A stretch of 64,000 nt of DNA from Caballeronia sp031450805 (GTDB lineage Bacteria > Pseudomonadota > Gammaproteobacteria > Burkholderiales > Burkholderiaceae): NCBI RefSeq assembly GCF_031450805.1, contig NZ_JARTVY010000003.1, forward strand, positions 1 to 64,000, in the 5' to 3' direction. Shown piece after piece: positions 53,671 to 62,790 of this stretch (position 1 is its first letter; each line of letters opens with the position of its first letter). A program made the position numbers and the translations under genes. The notes under the pieces were generated by a model. It had not been told where the DNA came from and made no database searches. It saw only the letters and a list, made by a program, of their open reading frames with translations.

Positions 53671-54906
53671 TCATTCGTCATCCGAACTTAGATTAGTGTA
53701 CGGATGCGCGTAAGTGAACGGGTCACACAACAGCCCGTTCAGCGCATACTGCCCGACCGCGTGATACTTCCAGCGCACGCTGTCGTGCAGCGTGTGCGTG
53801 CGCGCGTTGCGCCAGTGACGATCCAGGTTGTGCGCTTCGAGCGTCGATTGCGTGCCCGCCAGTTCGAACAGTTTGCTCGATGCTTCGAGCGCGAAGCGCG
53901 TCGTCAGTATCTTCGCCTCGGCCGTCGCGACGATGGCGGCGGCGACGTCCGGGCGCGATGCATCGACGGCGCGCGCGGCATCGATCAGGTCGGCGGCACG
54001 CCATGACAGCGCCTGTGCCGCGTGAAGATCGACGGTCAGCGCGCCGATGTCGCGCAACGTGTACGCATCGGCGCTCGCCTGCTGCACGCCGCTGCCGCGA
54101 GCCGGGTGCGCGAGCGTGCGCAGCAAACGTTGCGTGTCGTCGAGCGCGCCGCGTCCGATGCCCAGATCGATCGCCGCGTGAATCAATTGCGAAACCGCGT
54201 TGGCCGCATCGATCCCTTCGCGCCTCCCCCGTTCCACGATCTGCAAGCCGTCCAGTTCAACGTCGTCGAGGCGAACCTGACCGCTCGCCGTGGTGCGCTG
54301 GCCGAAACCCGACCAGTCGTCGATCACCTCGACGCCGGGTGCGTGCCGGGCGACGAATGCGGTCACCGGCAAGCCGTCGTCGTCGCGCGCGGCTACCGGT
54401 ATCCAGTGAGCGAACAACGCGCCGGTCGAATAGACCTTGCGGCCCGAAAGCAGAAACTTGCCGCCGGCGCGCCGGACCCGCGTCTCGTGCTCGGACGGAA
54501 GACGGTCGCCCGGTTCGGCGGTCGCGTTGCCGAACCGCTCGCCGGCGAGCGCGCGCGAAAAGAAAAAGTCCTGCTGGCTCGGCGTGCCGTCGTGCCGGAG
54601 GCGCTCGAGCGTCGCAAAATGGTTCTGCGGAATCTGCCCGAGCGACGGGTCCGCCGCCGAGACGATGTCGAAGACATCCACGATGGCGCGAAGCGGCAGG
54701 TCCGCGCCGCCGAATGCGCGCGGCACGCTGATTCCCCACAGGCCGGACGCGGTGAACGCGTCGATTTCGGCGTAGGGCAGCCGGCGTTCGCGATCGCGCC
54801 GCGATGCATCCGCTTCGAACAGGCGCGCAAGACGCCGCGCCGCTTCGACGGCTTCGGTATCGGACCGGATGACCCAAGCCACTGCTGCTGGTGATGGATG
54901 ATTCAC
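53671..54906 (-). CDS. sfnB: SfnB-family sulfur-acquisition oxidoreductase
   Basis: 411 residues of the acyl-CoA dehydrogenase fold, the flavin enzyme group linked to dimethyl sulfone use. Motifs: GLWGISVPRAFGGADLPLRA, SLGQIPQNHFATLERL, LSGRKVYSTGALFAHWIPVA, RHWRNARTHTLHDSVRWKYH. The last gene of the eight-gene minus operon, ten bases after the NtaA/DszA-type gene. The exact substrate is unknown for the family. Confidence 0.92.
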   Translation of the reverse strand: MNHPSPAAVAWVIRSDTEAVEAARRLARLFEADASRRDRERRLPYAEIDAFTASGLWGISVPRAFGGADLPLRAIVDVFDIVSAADPSLGQIPQNHFATLERLRHDGTPSQQDFFFSRALAGERFGNATAEPGDRLPSEHETRVRRAGGKFLLSGRKVYSTGALFAHWIPVAARDDDGLPVTAFVARHAPGVEVIDDWSGFGQRTTASGQVRLDDVELDGLQIVERGRREGIDAANAVSQLIHAAIDLGIGRGALDDTQRLLRTLAHPARGSGVQQASADAYTLRDIGALTVDLHAAQALSWRAADLIDAARAVDASRPDVAAAIVATAEAKILTTRFALEASSKLFELAGTQSTLEAHNLDRHWRNARTHTLHDSVRWKYHAVGQYALNGLLCDPFTYAHPYTNLSSDDE

Positions 54907-54915
54907 GCGATGTCC

Positions 54916-56247
54916 TTAGGCGGCATGCGCATGGCGCGCGTATTGGCTGTCCGGACGCGGCAGCCCGAAATGGCCGCGCAGCGTCGCGCTTTCGTAGTCG
55001 CGCCGGAAGATGCCTTTGCGTTGCAGGATCGGCACAACATGATCGACGAACACCGCGAGACCCGAGGGAAACACGTCCGCGTTCAGATTGAAGCCGTCCG
55101 CGCCGCGCTCGTGGAACCATTGCGCGATGTCGTCGGCAATTTGCTCAGGCGTGCCGACGATGATCCGGTGCGCGCCCGGATTGCGGTCCAGCAGGTCGCG
55201 CACCGTGAGGTTCTCGCTCTTCGCGAGCGCCACGGTTGAATCGACGAAACCGCGCGAAATGTCCGAGCGCGCCGTCTTCGCGATGAGTTCATAAGGCAGC
55301 GGCCCATCGATCCGAAGGTCGTCCGGCGCGAGGCCGAGCGCACCGGCAAGCCGCCCGACTTCGCGATCGGTATCGAGCAGCGCGTCGAGCTCGGCCTTGC
55401 GCCGGCGGGCTTCCGCTTCCGTGCCGCCAATGACCGGGTACAGCCCCGGCAGCAGCAGGAAGTGATCGGGACTGCGGCCGTGCCGCCGCACGCGCTCCTT
55501 CATCTCCGCGTAGAAAGCCTGCGCGGTCGGTAGCGTGGTCTGCGCGGTGAACACGGCATCGGCGAAACGGGCAGCGAGCGCGCGCCCGCCTTCGGACGAT
55601 CCCGCCTGCACGAGCACCGGGCGGCCCTGCGGGCTGCGCGGCACGGTAAGCGGCCCGCGCACCGAGAAGTACGCGCCGCCATGGTCGATCGCATGCACGC
55701 GCGACGGGTCGGCATATCGTCCGGTTTCCTGATCGGCGATGAAGGCGTCGTCCTCCCAGCTATCCCAGAGCTTCGTCACGACCTCCACGAATTCCTGGGC
55801 GCGCGCGTATCGCTCGTCCGTCGAGAGCGGCACATCGTGGCTGAAATTGGCGGCCGCCGATGCGTCGTAGGTCGTCACCGCATTGAACGCGGCGCGCCCG
55901 CCGCTCAGGTGATCGACCGAGGCGAAGCGGCGCGCGAGGTTGAACGGGTCGTTGAAGGTCGTCGATGCCGTGCCGATCAGCCCGACATGCGTCGTCGCGC
56001 CCGCGAGCGCGGTGAGCAGCACCGTCGGCTCCAGCGCCTGCGACGGCCCTTCGGCAGGATTGCGCAGCGCGAGCAGGTCGGAGAGGAACACCGCGTCGAG
56101 CTTGCCGCGCTCGGCAATCGCGGCGATCTCCCTGAAGAAGTTCAGGTCGATGATCGAGCGCGGATTGTCGAGCGTGCGCCATCCCGCCGGGTGACGGCCG
56201 AGCGCGGTGATGTTCGTGTTCAGATGGAGTTGACGCGGCTGGGTCAT
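54916..56247 (-). CDS. FMN-dependent monooxygenase, NtaA/SnaA/DszA type
   Basis: 443 residues from ATG 56247 (MTQPRQLHLNTNITALGRHP). A luciferase-like TIM barrel: LDAVFLSDLLALRNPAEGPS, TSTTFNDPFNLARRFASVDH, SGGRAAFNAVTTYDASAAAN. Relatives oxidise nitrilotriacetate, dibenzothiophene sulfone or other C-S compounds with FMNH2 supplied by a separate reductase. The start overlaps the SfnG-like gene by four bases. Confidence 0.93.
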   Translation of the reverse strand: MTQPRQLHLNTNITALGRHPAGWRTLDNPRSIIDLNFFREIAAIAERGKLDAVFLSDLLALRNPAEGPSQALEPTVLLTALAGATTHVGLIGTASTTFNDPFNLARRFASVDHLSGGRAAFNAVTTYDASAAANFSHDVPLSTDERYARAQEFVEVVTKLWDSWEDDAFIADQETGRYADPSRVHAIDHGGAYFSVRGPLTVPRSPQGRPVLVQAGSSEGGRALAARFADAVFTAQTTLPTAQAFYAEMKERVRRHGRSPDHFLLLPGLYPVIGGTEAEARRRKAELDALLDTDREVGRLAGALGLAPDDLRIDGPLPYELIAKTARSDISRGFVDSTVALAKSENLTVRDLLDRNPGAHRIIVGTPEQIADDIAQWFHERGADGFNLNADVFPSGLAVFVDHVVPILQRKGIFRRDYESATLRGHFGLPRPDSQYARHAHAA

Positions 56248-57449
56248 GAGCTTGTCTGCAAGGAAGGTTGAACCGGTGCCGCGGGCACGCGCAAGCCGGC
56301 TTCGACGAGCAGCGGCAGGACCGCTTCGCCGAAATAGCGCAGGTCCGGTTCGAAGTCGAAGAAGGTGAGTTGCACGCCGTCGCATCCGGCGCGCTTGAGC
56401 GCGATCAACTGATCGACGATCTGTTCCGGCGAGCCAATCAGATGCAGGTTGCCGCCGAGGATGCGCTGCTCGCGCTTGTGTTTCCCCCACGCTTTCGCAT
56501 CGCTGCGTCCGTGCATGCCGACGAAACCGTCGAGCGCGCCTTCGTCGGCGTGCGCGACGATCGCGTCGTGATAGGCGCGCGCCTCGCGCTCGGTCGGCCG
56601 GCACACAATGGTCGGGTTGATGAGCGTGCGCACGCGCCGCCGAACGCGCGCCGCGCCCTCGCGAATCTTCGCGGTGTGCGCCGGGAGCGCGCCGATCGCA
56701 TCGGCGAAATCCGCGCCGGCCGGGCTCGTGATGAAGACGAGGTCGGAATGCCGCACCGCGTAGTCGATGCCTGCGTCGGAACCCGTCGCGTTCACCAGCA
56801 CGGGACGATGAAAGCGCGGACGCGGGCTGACGAACGCGTTGTCGAGCCGCCAGCGCGGCGTGCGGATATCGAGGTTCGCGTCGCTGCGCCACAGCGTGTC
56901 CAGCACGCCGACGAACTCCGCGGCGCGCGCGTAGCGTTCGTCGTGTTCGATCATCGGCTGGCCGAACATCGCCCATTCGCTTACAACGTGTCCGGTCACG
57001 AGATTGATGCCCCAGCGTCCGTTCGAAATGTGGTCGAGCGTTGCGCCGAACTTCGCCAGATGCAGCGGATGCCACGGCCCATAGAGCACATGCACCGTCG
57101 AGACGAGCAGGATGCGCTCAGTGATGGCGGCGAGCGCGCTCGTCGCGATGAACGCATCGAGCGATTGCTCGCGATACTTGAGCGCGCCGCCGTGGCCGTT
57201 CTTGCCGAGCCATTGCGCAAGGCCGAACACGAGGTCGAAGCCGAGCGCCTCCGCCTGCTTCGTGAGACGGGCGTTGTAGTCGAAGCGCCAGTCGGTCCCG
57301 CGCGGCAGCGTCGAGATGGACCAGCCGCCGTTCTGTATCGGCAGGAAGAGGCCGAGCATCAGCGGCTGCGCGAAGGCGGCCGCAAGCGGGCTGCCGGGAA
57401 TGTCGGCGGGACTCGTCGCGCCGTCGAACGCGGGAGCGATCGCGCTCAT
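56244..57449 (-). CDS. sfnG: Dimethyl-sulfone-type FMN monooxygenase (SfnG-like)
   Basis: 401 residues from ATG 57449. SfnG converts dimethyl sulfone to methanesulfinate. Luciferase-like barrel with LGLFLPIQNGGWSISTLPRG, GFDLVFGLAQWLGKNGHGG, LDHISNGRWGINLVTGHVVSE, and GNLHLIGSPEQIVDQLIALK. The start overlaps the rhodanese gene by four bases. Classified by pattern; a related SsuD-like activity is possible. Confidence 0.9.
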   Translation of the reverse strand: MSAIAPAFDGATSPADIPGSPLAAAFAQPLMLGLFLPIQNGGWSISTLPRGTDWRFDYNARLTKQAEALGFDLVFGLAQWLGKNGHGGALKYREQSLDAFIATSALAAITERILLVSTVHVLYGPWHPLHLAKFGATLDHISNGRWGINLVTGHVVSEWAMFGQPMIEHDERYARAAEFVGVLDTLWRSDANLDIRTPRWRLDNAFVSPRPRFHRPVLVNATGSDAGIDYAVRHSDLVFITSPAGADFADAIGALPAHTAKIREGAARVRRRVRTLINPTIVCRPTEREARAYHDAIVAHADEGALDGFVGMHGRSDAKAWGKHKREQRILGGNLHLIGSPEQIVDQLIALKRAGCDGVQLTFFDFEPDLRYFGEAVLPLLVEAGLRVPAAPVQPSLQTSS

Positions 57450-59119
57450 GCTGCGCGCTCCGCGAGGCTCGCGAGGTGCGCGCGGCTGCGCTTCGCGGTC
57501 GCCGTGCCGAAATCGATGACATCGATCGACGCGATTCCGTCGCGCTCCACCTGTTCGACGAGCTGCAATTCCCACGCGAGATAGGCGTTCATCTGCTCGG
57601 CCACGCGTTCGGCGCGCGCGTGGTACGGGCTGTACCACGCGTCGTCGTCGCCGGTGAGGTTGCCGGCATCGCCGCTATCGCGCGGCAGCCCTAGCTCGAT
57701 CCAGCGATTCGTGCCGCCCGCGAGCGCCGCGACATGCGCGCGTTGCCCGGACAGTTCGGCGGCGACGAGCGCCGCGAGCACGCCGTCGGCGGAGGCGAGC
57801 ACGAGTTGCCGGTCCGGCGCGAGGTCGGCGAGGTCGGCGAGCTTTGCATGCAGCTCGCTTGCCGCGATGAAGCGCGCGCCTGCGATATGCGCGCGCCGGA
57901 ATGCAAGACTGCTGTCGATATCGACGACCTCGGCCTGCCCTGCTTCGAGCGCGCTCGCGAGCCGGTCGGCTTCGATCCATTCCGTGCGCGCGCCGTGCGG
58001 CCGCACGCGCAGCGGCTCCGGACCGGCTTCATAGGCGTCCTGCACGAGCGCGGCGCTCGCGGCATCGTCGAGCACGCGGACATCCAGATAGCCGAGTTGC
58101 CTTAGCCACGACGCCGTCATGCGCGCACGCACGCCGTCGTCGTCGCGCAGCACGACGCGGGCATGCAGCGTGCCGATGTATTCGTCGGTCGCCTGCACGA
58201 GCTGGCCGCCGGGCGCCGAACGCCAGCCCGCCGGATGCCCCGCCTCGTATTCCAACGGATCCCGCACGTCGAACCGGTAGAGCGTGCGCTCGCCGCTTTC
58301 GCGCTCGAGCGCCGCGAGCGTCTGGCCGTCGATCACGGAAACGTCCGCCTTGCGCGCCGCCGCCGCCGCGAGTTCGCGCGCGGCGGCGAGCGCGGCGGCA
58401 TCGGGACGCGGCGCGGTGCGCAATTCGCCGTGGTCGAGTTCGAGGCCCGCGAGCAGCCAGGACATCGATCCGCCCGTCAGCGCGGCGACCGGATTAGGCA
58501 TGCCCGCATTGATCAGCGACTGCGCGCCGAGAATGCTGCGCGTGCGGCCCGCGCAATTCACGACGATCAGCGTATCCGGCGACGGCGCCGCCGTGAGCGC
58601 GCGATACACCAGTTCGGCGCCCGCGCAATCGACGCCGCCCGGAATGCTCATCGTGTGATATTCGCCGAAGGGCCGCGAGTCGAGCACGACGAGATCGTCG
58701 CCCGCATCCTGACGCGCCTTAAGCGTCTCCGCGTCGATGTTGGGCGTTTGCAGCCGGTGCTCGATCAGTTCGCCGAACGCCTTGCCCGGCACGTTGGTGC
58801 CGCTGAACACTTCGAAGCCGGCTTCGGCCCATCCGTCGATACCGCCGGCGAGGATCGAGACATCCGTATATCCCCAACGCGCGAGCAGCGCGGCGGCGCG
58901 CGGCGCGTGCTCGCCGTGGGTATCGACGAGCACGACGGGCGTACCGCGACGCGGCACGAGCCGCCCGATCAGCAAGCCCAGCCGTCCGACCGGCGCGACC
59001 GACGAATAGAACAGGCGGCGGCGCGCCGAGACGCCCTCCTCGCGCACATCGAGCACGGCGAGTTCGGTGCGTTGGGCAATCAGCGTGCGCAACTGCGCGG
59101 GAGACACGAAGCGGGACAT
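57446..59119 (-). CDS. Four-domain rhodanese-like protein B
   Basis: 557 residues, a divergent paralogue of the protein at 52002. Rhodanese starts: DVREEGVSARR (24), DSRPFGEYHTMS (147), DVRDPLEYEAGH (about 300), DIDSSLAFRRAH (about 410). Only the second domain keeps the catalytic Cys (C189 in VVNCAGRTRS, followed by LGAQ). The other loops read LVDTHGEHA, LRDDDGVRA and LASADGVLA. A common tail NAYLAWELQLVEQVERDGIA follows. It is embedded in the ssu/sfn operon, whereas protein A is in the cysteine operon. Confidence 0.88.
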   Translation of the reverse strand: MSRFVSPAQLRTLIAQRTELAVLDVREEGVSARRRLFYSSVAPVGRLGLLIGRLVPRRGTPVVLVDTHGEHAPRAAALLARWGYTDVSILAGGIDGWAEAGFEVFSGTNVPGKAFGELIEHRLQTPNIDAETLKARQDAGDDLVVLDSRPFGEYHTMSIPGGVDCAGAELVYRALTAAPSPDTLIVVNCAGRTRSILGAQSLINAGMPNPVAALTGGSMSWLLAGLELDHGELRTAPRPDAAALAAARELAAAAARKADVSVIDGQTLAALERESGERTLYRFDVRDPLEYEAGHPAGWRSAPGGQLVQATDEYIGTLHARVVLRDDDGVRARMTASWLRQLGYLDVRVLDDAASAALVQDAYEAGPEPLRVRPHGARTEWIEADRLASALEAGQAEVVDIDSSLAFRRAHIAGARFIAASELHAKLADLADLAPDRQLVLASADGVLAALVAAELSGQRAHVAALAGGTNRWIELGLPRDSGDAGNLTGDDDAWYSPYHARAERVAEQMNAYLAWELQLVEQVERDGIASIDVIDFGTATAKRSRAHLASLAERAA

Positions 59120-59157
59120 GGGCGATCGATCCTCGAATTTGGAATGAAAGAGACGGC

Positions 59158-59895
59158 TCACGCGTAGGGCGGTCCGCCGCCGTCCACATAGAGCCGCGTG
59201 CCGGTGACGAAACGCGCGTCGTCCGACAGCAGATAGGCCACCGCCGCCGCGACGTCGTCCGGCGTGCCGGGACCGTCGAGCGCGGTAAGGCGCGTGGGCT
59301 CGGCGTCGTCCTGAGCGGCCGCCATCGCGGCAAAACGCGGCGAGCCGATCGGCCCCGGCGCGACCGCATTGAAGCGCACGCCCTGCGGCCCGTACTGGCG
59401 GCCGAGGCCCTGCACGAGCAGGTCGAGCGCGGCATTCACGCTCGCGCCCGGAAAATGGTTCGGTGGCGGCGCAATGCCGCCGCGCCCCGATATCACGACG
59501 ACCGCGCCGCGTCGTTGCGCGATCAGGCGGGGCAGCACGGCGCGGATCGGCCGCACGGTGCCGAGCAGCTTGGCGTCGATCACGCGCTGCCAGTCCTCGT
59601 CCGTGAGTTCGAGGAAGTCGCCGAACGCGGCGACGTTCGTGCTCGTCACGAGGCCGTCGATATGCTCGAAGCGCGATTCGATCTGCGCGAGAGCCGAGCG
59701 CACGCTGCGTTCGTCGGCAACATCGACGGCGATCGGCGTAACCAGGGGCCAATCGGCGAAACGCGCGGCATCGACATGGCGCGACGAGGCGACGACGCGC
59801 GCTCCCGCATCCGCGAGCCGTGTCACCGTGGCCGCGCCCAGCGCGCCAAACGCGCCCGTTACCCAGAACACGCGATTGTCGAATCCTGCGCTCAT
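59158..59895 (-). CDS. SDR-type oxidoreductase lacking the YxxxK active site
   Basis: 245 residues with a normal N-terminal nucleotide motif (VTGAFGALG, 12-20) and the C-terminal FNAVAPGPIGSP. The catalytic region reads SGRGGIAPPPNHFPGASVNAALDLL: at the positions of the Tyr and Lys of the usual YxxxK it has Gly150 and Asn154. Either the register is altered or the protein is catalytically different. It lies between SsuA-like and rhodanese B. Substrate unknown. Confidence 0.85.
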   Translation of the reverse strand: MSAGFDNRVFWVTGAFGALGAATVTRLADAGARVVASSRHVDAARFADWPLVTPIAVDVADERSVRSALAQIESRFEHIDGLVTSTNVAAFGDFLELTDEDWQRVIDAKLLGTVRPIRAVLPRLIAQRRGAVVVISGRGGIAPPPNHFPGASVNAALDLLVQGLGRQYGPQGVRFNAVAPGPIGSPRFAAMAAAQDDAEPTRLTALDGPGTPDDVAAAVAYLLSDDARFVTGTRLYVDGGGPPYA

Positions 59896-59913
59896 GATGT
59901 GCTCCGTGGCTTG

Positions 59914-60924
59914 TCAGCGATTGCCCGCTTCGATCCGCGCGGTGTACCGGTCATCGACGACGGTGGAAAAGTCCACCGGGCGCGGATAGAACCCGATATC
60001 GCCGAGCTTGCGCGTGGCCGCGACTTCGGCCTTGAAGGGCGCGCCATCGGCGTTGACGGGCACGAGCCGGTACGCCCCGCTCTTCGCGGCAAAAAGCGCC
60101 TGCTCCTGCGTGAGTTGCTGCGTTTTGGCATAGGCGGCGGCTGTCTCGGCGTCGTGCGTAGCGGCCCAGTTGAGATAGCGCGCGAGACGGGTCATGAAGT
60201 CGCCGATGGCGGCATCCAGTTGAGGATCCTTCAGCGCCGCCGTGCGCGCCGTCACCGACACGAAGCCCGGAAAGCCCACTTCGTTCTCGGTTGCCAGTTC
60301 GCGCACGGCGCCGGTCGCGAGCGCATCGGCGACGCGCGAACGCGTGGCGGGGGCCGCATCGACCGCGCCCGCGACGACAGCGGGCGCGGTTGCATCGTAG
60401 GTGAGCAGGCGCAGCTTCACGTCCTTCAGGCTCATGCCCGCCTTGTCGAGCGCGAGCAGGCCGACCGCGTTCGCATTGCCGCCTTCGTTGAACGCGTAGG
60501 TCTTGCCGCGCAAGTCCGCGAGCTTCGTCACGCCCGACGCTTTGCTCGCGATCACGAGACTCGGCGAATAGTGCGTGCTGTCGACCGGCGCGAGCAGCCC
60601 GATCAGCTTGATCGGCGCGTTGCCCGCGCTCCAGTTGCGGCGATCTTCGGACGACGCCTTGAGCGCGGCCGTGTCGCTCAGGCCCCAGCTAATGTCGATG
60701 GCGTTGCCGCCGAGCGCCTGCACCGTCGGCCCCGCGCCGTTGAGACGGGCCCATTCGATCCGGTATGGGGTGCCCTCCAGGAAATCGGTGGCCTCGATGG
60801 CCTCGCGCGTGACATCTTGGAAGATGCCGACGCGCAGCACGGTCTCCGCCGCATGCGAAGCCTGCGAAACGAAGAGCGTGGCGCCGAGCAAGGCGGCGGC
60901 GAAACCAAGACGTATCATGGACAT
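59914..60924 (-). CDS. ssuA: Sulfonate-type ABC binding protein (SsuA-like)
   Basis: Periplasmic protein of the NMT1/SsuA fold: signal (IRLGFAAALLGATLFVSQASHA), TVLRVGIFQDVTREAI, NAIDISWGLSDTAALKA, KTYAFNEGGNANAVGLLALD, GFVSVTARTAALKDPQLDA. 336 residues. Works with SsuB and SsuC encoded just upstream. Ligand is likely a sulfonate or sulfone derivative; sequence does not decide. Confidence 0.88.
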   Translation of the reverse strand: MSMIRLGFAAALLGATLFVSQASHAAETVLRVGIFQDVTREAIEATDFLEGTPYRIEWARLNGAGPTVQALGGNAIDISWGLSDTAALKASSEDRRNWSAGNAPIKLIGLLAPVDSTHYSPSLVIASKASGVTKLADLRGKTYAFNEGGNANAVGLLALDKAGMSLKDVKLRLLTYDATAPAVVAGAVDAAPATRSRVADALATGAVRELATENEVGFPGFVSVTARTAALKDPQLDAAIGDFMTRLARYLNWAATHDAETAAAYAKTQQLTQEQALFAAKSGAYRLVPVNADGAPFKAEVAATRKLGDIGFYPRPVDFSTVVDDRYTARIEAGNR

Positions 60925-60948
60925 GGCGGGCGAGTAGATGAGTGGAAA

Positions 60949-61668
60949 TCAGGCGGCGACGGCGTGCGGCACGCCGAGTTCGGCATACAGACGCGCTCCC
61001 AGCGCGCCGCCTTCGACGTGCGCCGCTTCGCGATGACCGGCGGCGCCGTTCACGGATACATCGAGCGTCAGGCGTCCTTCGCGCAGCACGACGATGCGGT
61101 CGGCGAGCCGCAACGCTTCGTCCACGTCATGCGTGACGAGCAGCACGCCGGGACCATGCCGCGCGACGAGCTGGCGTACGAGGTCCTGCATGCGCAGACG
61201 CGTGAGCGCATCGAGCGCGGCGAACGGTTCGTCGAGCAGCAGCAGCGACGGATCGCGGATCAGCGCGCGGGCGAGCGCGACGCGCTGCGCCTCGCCGCCT
61301 GACAGCGTCTGCGGCCACGCATCGGCATGACGCGTGAGGCCCACTTCGGCCAGCGTCGCCAGCGCGAGTTCGCGGGCGCGCGCGGTTCTCGGCACGCCCA
61401 TCAGCACGTTCTGCCACACGCGCTGGGAAGGAATGAGGCGCGGCTCCTGAAACACGGCGGCGCGCGGCGTTGCAACGAAGCCGTCGCCGCTGTCGAGCGT
61501 ATCGAGATCGAGCAAGGTGCGCAGCAGCGTCGTCTTGCCGGAACCGGACGCGCCGAGCAGCGCGACGAACTCCCCGCGGCGGATTAGCAGGTCGAGGTTC
61601 CCGAAGATCACGCGATCGCCGAAACGCTTCGTGCCTTGGGCGATGGAAACGGCGAGGTCGTCGCTCAT
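60949..61668 (-). CDS. ssuB: Sulfonate-type ABC ATPase (SsuB-like)
   Basis: 239 residues from ATG 61668. Walker A GASGSGKTTL, Q-loop AVFQEPRLIP, signature LSGGEAQRVALARAL, Walker B LLLLDEPFAALD, switch His LVTHDVDEAL. The start overlaps the SsuC stop by four bases. Confidence 0.94.
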   Translation of the reverse strand: MSDDLAVSIAQGTKRFGDRVIFGNLDLLIRRGEFVALLGASGSGKTTLLRTLLDLDTLDSGDGFVATPRAAVFQEPRLIPSQRVWQNVLMGVPRTARARELALATLAEVGLTRHADAWPQTLSGGEAQRVALARALIRDPSLLLLDEPFAALDALTRLRMQDLVRQLVARHGPGVLLVTHDVDEALRLADRIVVLREGRLTLDVSVNGAAGHREAAHVEGGALGARLYAELGVPHAVAA

Positions 61669-62531
61669 CGGCTGCGCTCCGTATTCAACGTGCGATGCCA
61701 GGGTAACGCGAGACGTTCGGCGGCGCGCAGCAGCGCGTCGATCGTGAGGCCGAGCAGCGAGTACACGAGCACCACGCCGAGAATGATGTCGGTGCGCAGC
61801 GCCGCGCGCGGATTCAGCGCGAGATAGCCGATGCCCGATGTCGCGTTGACCTGCTCGGCCGCGACGAGCGCGAGCAGCGCAGTGCCCATTGCATAGCGGA
61901 CGCCGACGAGAATCGACGGCATCGCGAGCGGCAGCACGATGCGCATCGCGATGGCCGTGCGCGACATGCCGAAAACCTGCGCGGCCTCGACGAGCTTCGC
62001 GTCGACGTTGCGCACGCCCGAGAACGTGTTGAGATACACCGGAAAGATGCACGCCACGGCGATCAGCAGAATCTTCGGCTTCTCGTCAACGCCGAACCAG
62101 ATCACGAACAGCGGGATCAGCGCGAGAAACGGCACCATGCGCAACATTTGCAGGAGCGCGTCGTAGGTGCGCTCGCCCGCGCGCGACAGCCCCGCGATCA
62201 GTCCGAGCAGCAGCCCGATGCCGCCGCCGATCACGAAGCCGATGACCGCGCGTTGCAGCGACGCGAGGAGGCTGTCCAGCAACACGCCGCTGCGCGCGAG
62301 ATCGACGAGCGCGGCGGCGACATCGAGCGGCGCTTCGAGCACGCGCGGATCGATCCATCCGGCCGACGAAGCTGCCTGCCATGCGGCGAGCACGAGCGCG
62401 GGAAAGATCAGGCGCGTCAGTTCCTTGCGCGAGACGGCGGGCCGGCGGCCGGCGCGGCGCGGCGCAAATACGCGCAAGCTCGCGCGGCCTTGACGCACAG
62501 GCGAAGCGTCGATGACGGGATGGGCTGACAT
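61665..62531 (-). CDS. ssuC: Sulfonate-type ABC permease (SsuC-like)
   Basis: 288 residues from ATG 62531 (MSAHPVIDASPVRQGRASLR); an in-frame ATG at 62582 is an alternative. It has six-helix permease layout with AGERTYDALLQMLRMVPFLA, FGVDEKPKILLIAVACIFPV and the loop VEAAQVFGMSRTAIAMRIVL. It is the first gene of the eight-gene minus operon that ends with sfnB. Confidence 0.92.
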   Translation of the reverse strand: MSAHPVIDASPVRQGRASLRVFAPRRAGRRPAVSRKELTRLIFPALVLAAWQAASSAGWIDPRVLEAPLDVAAALVDLARSGVLLDSLLASLQRAVIGFVIGGGIGLLLGLIAGLSRAGERTYDALLQMLRMVPFLALIPLFVIWFGVDEKPKILLIAVACIFPVYLNTFSGVRNVDAKLVEAAQVFGMSRTAIAMRIVLPLAMPSILVGVRYAMGTALLALVAAEQVNATSGIGYLALNPRAALRTDIILGVVLVYSLLGLTIDALLRAAERLALPWHRTLNTERSR

Positions 62532-62611
62532 GGGCGGGTCATGCGGGAGAGGAAGCGCTATCTTCGGCGTGCAGGCGGGCATCCCAAACCGATCTTTTCA
62601 GCGATGCTTTT

Positions 62612-62635
62612 GCACCGGCCGTTGCTTTGCATAGC
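62612..62635. promoter_or_regulatory. Shared sulfur-island control site, right copy
   Basis: On the plus strand: TTTTGCA (from about 62608), eight bases, TGCTTTGCATAGC ending at 62635. The 12-base core GCTTTGCATAGC is the exact complement of the site at 49144-49155. It lies between ssuC and the divergent monooxygenase gene. A LysR-type CysB/SsuR-like regulator is the natural candidate. Confidence 0.6.
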
Positions 62636-62790
62636 TACATGCGCGGGATGCATCGTCACGCGCTTCGTCCTGCGCTCTTCCGGCGAAACGTCTGGATTGC
62701 TTATCCCGCGAAATTCGTTGGGATGCGCTCGCGCGTCTTCTAATCTGTCTGGCCGGCATCCGCCCCACATGGAGACCGCGCCCATCGCCC

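Noticed and set aside
51888..53681. Long minus-strand frame opposite rhodanese protein A
   Set aside because: Antisense shadow; the plus frame shows four rhodanese folds.
56268..57584. Long plus-strand frame opposite sfnG
   Set aside because: Same codon-bias artefact; the SfnG-like protein on the minus strand is unambiguous.
59455..61302. 615-codon plus-strand frame opposite SDR, ssuA and ssuB
   Set aside because: Crosses three well-supported minus-strand genes and has only low-complexity composition.
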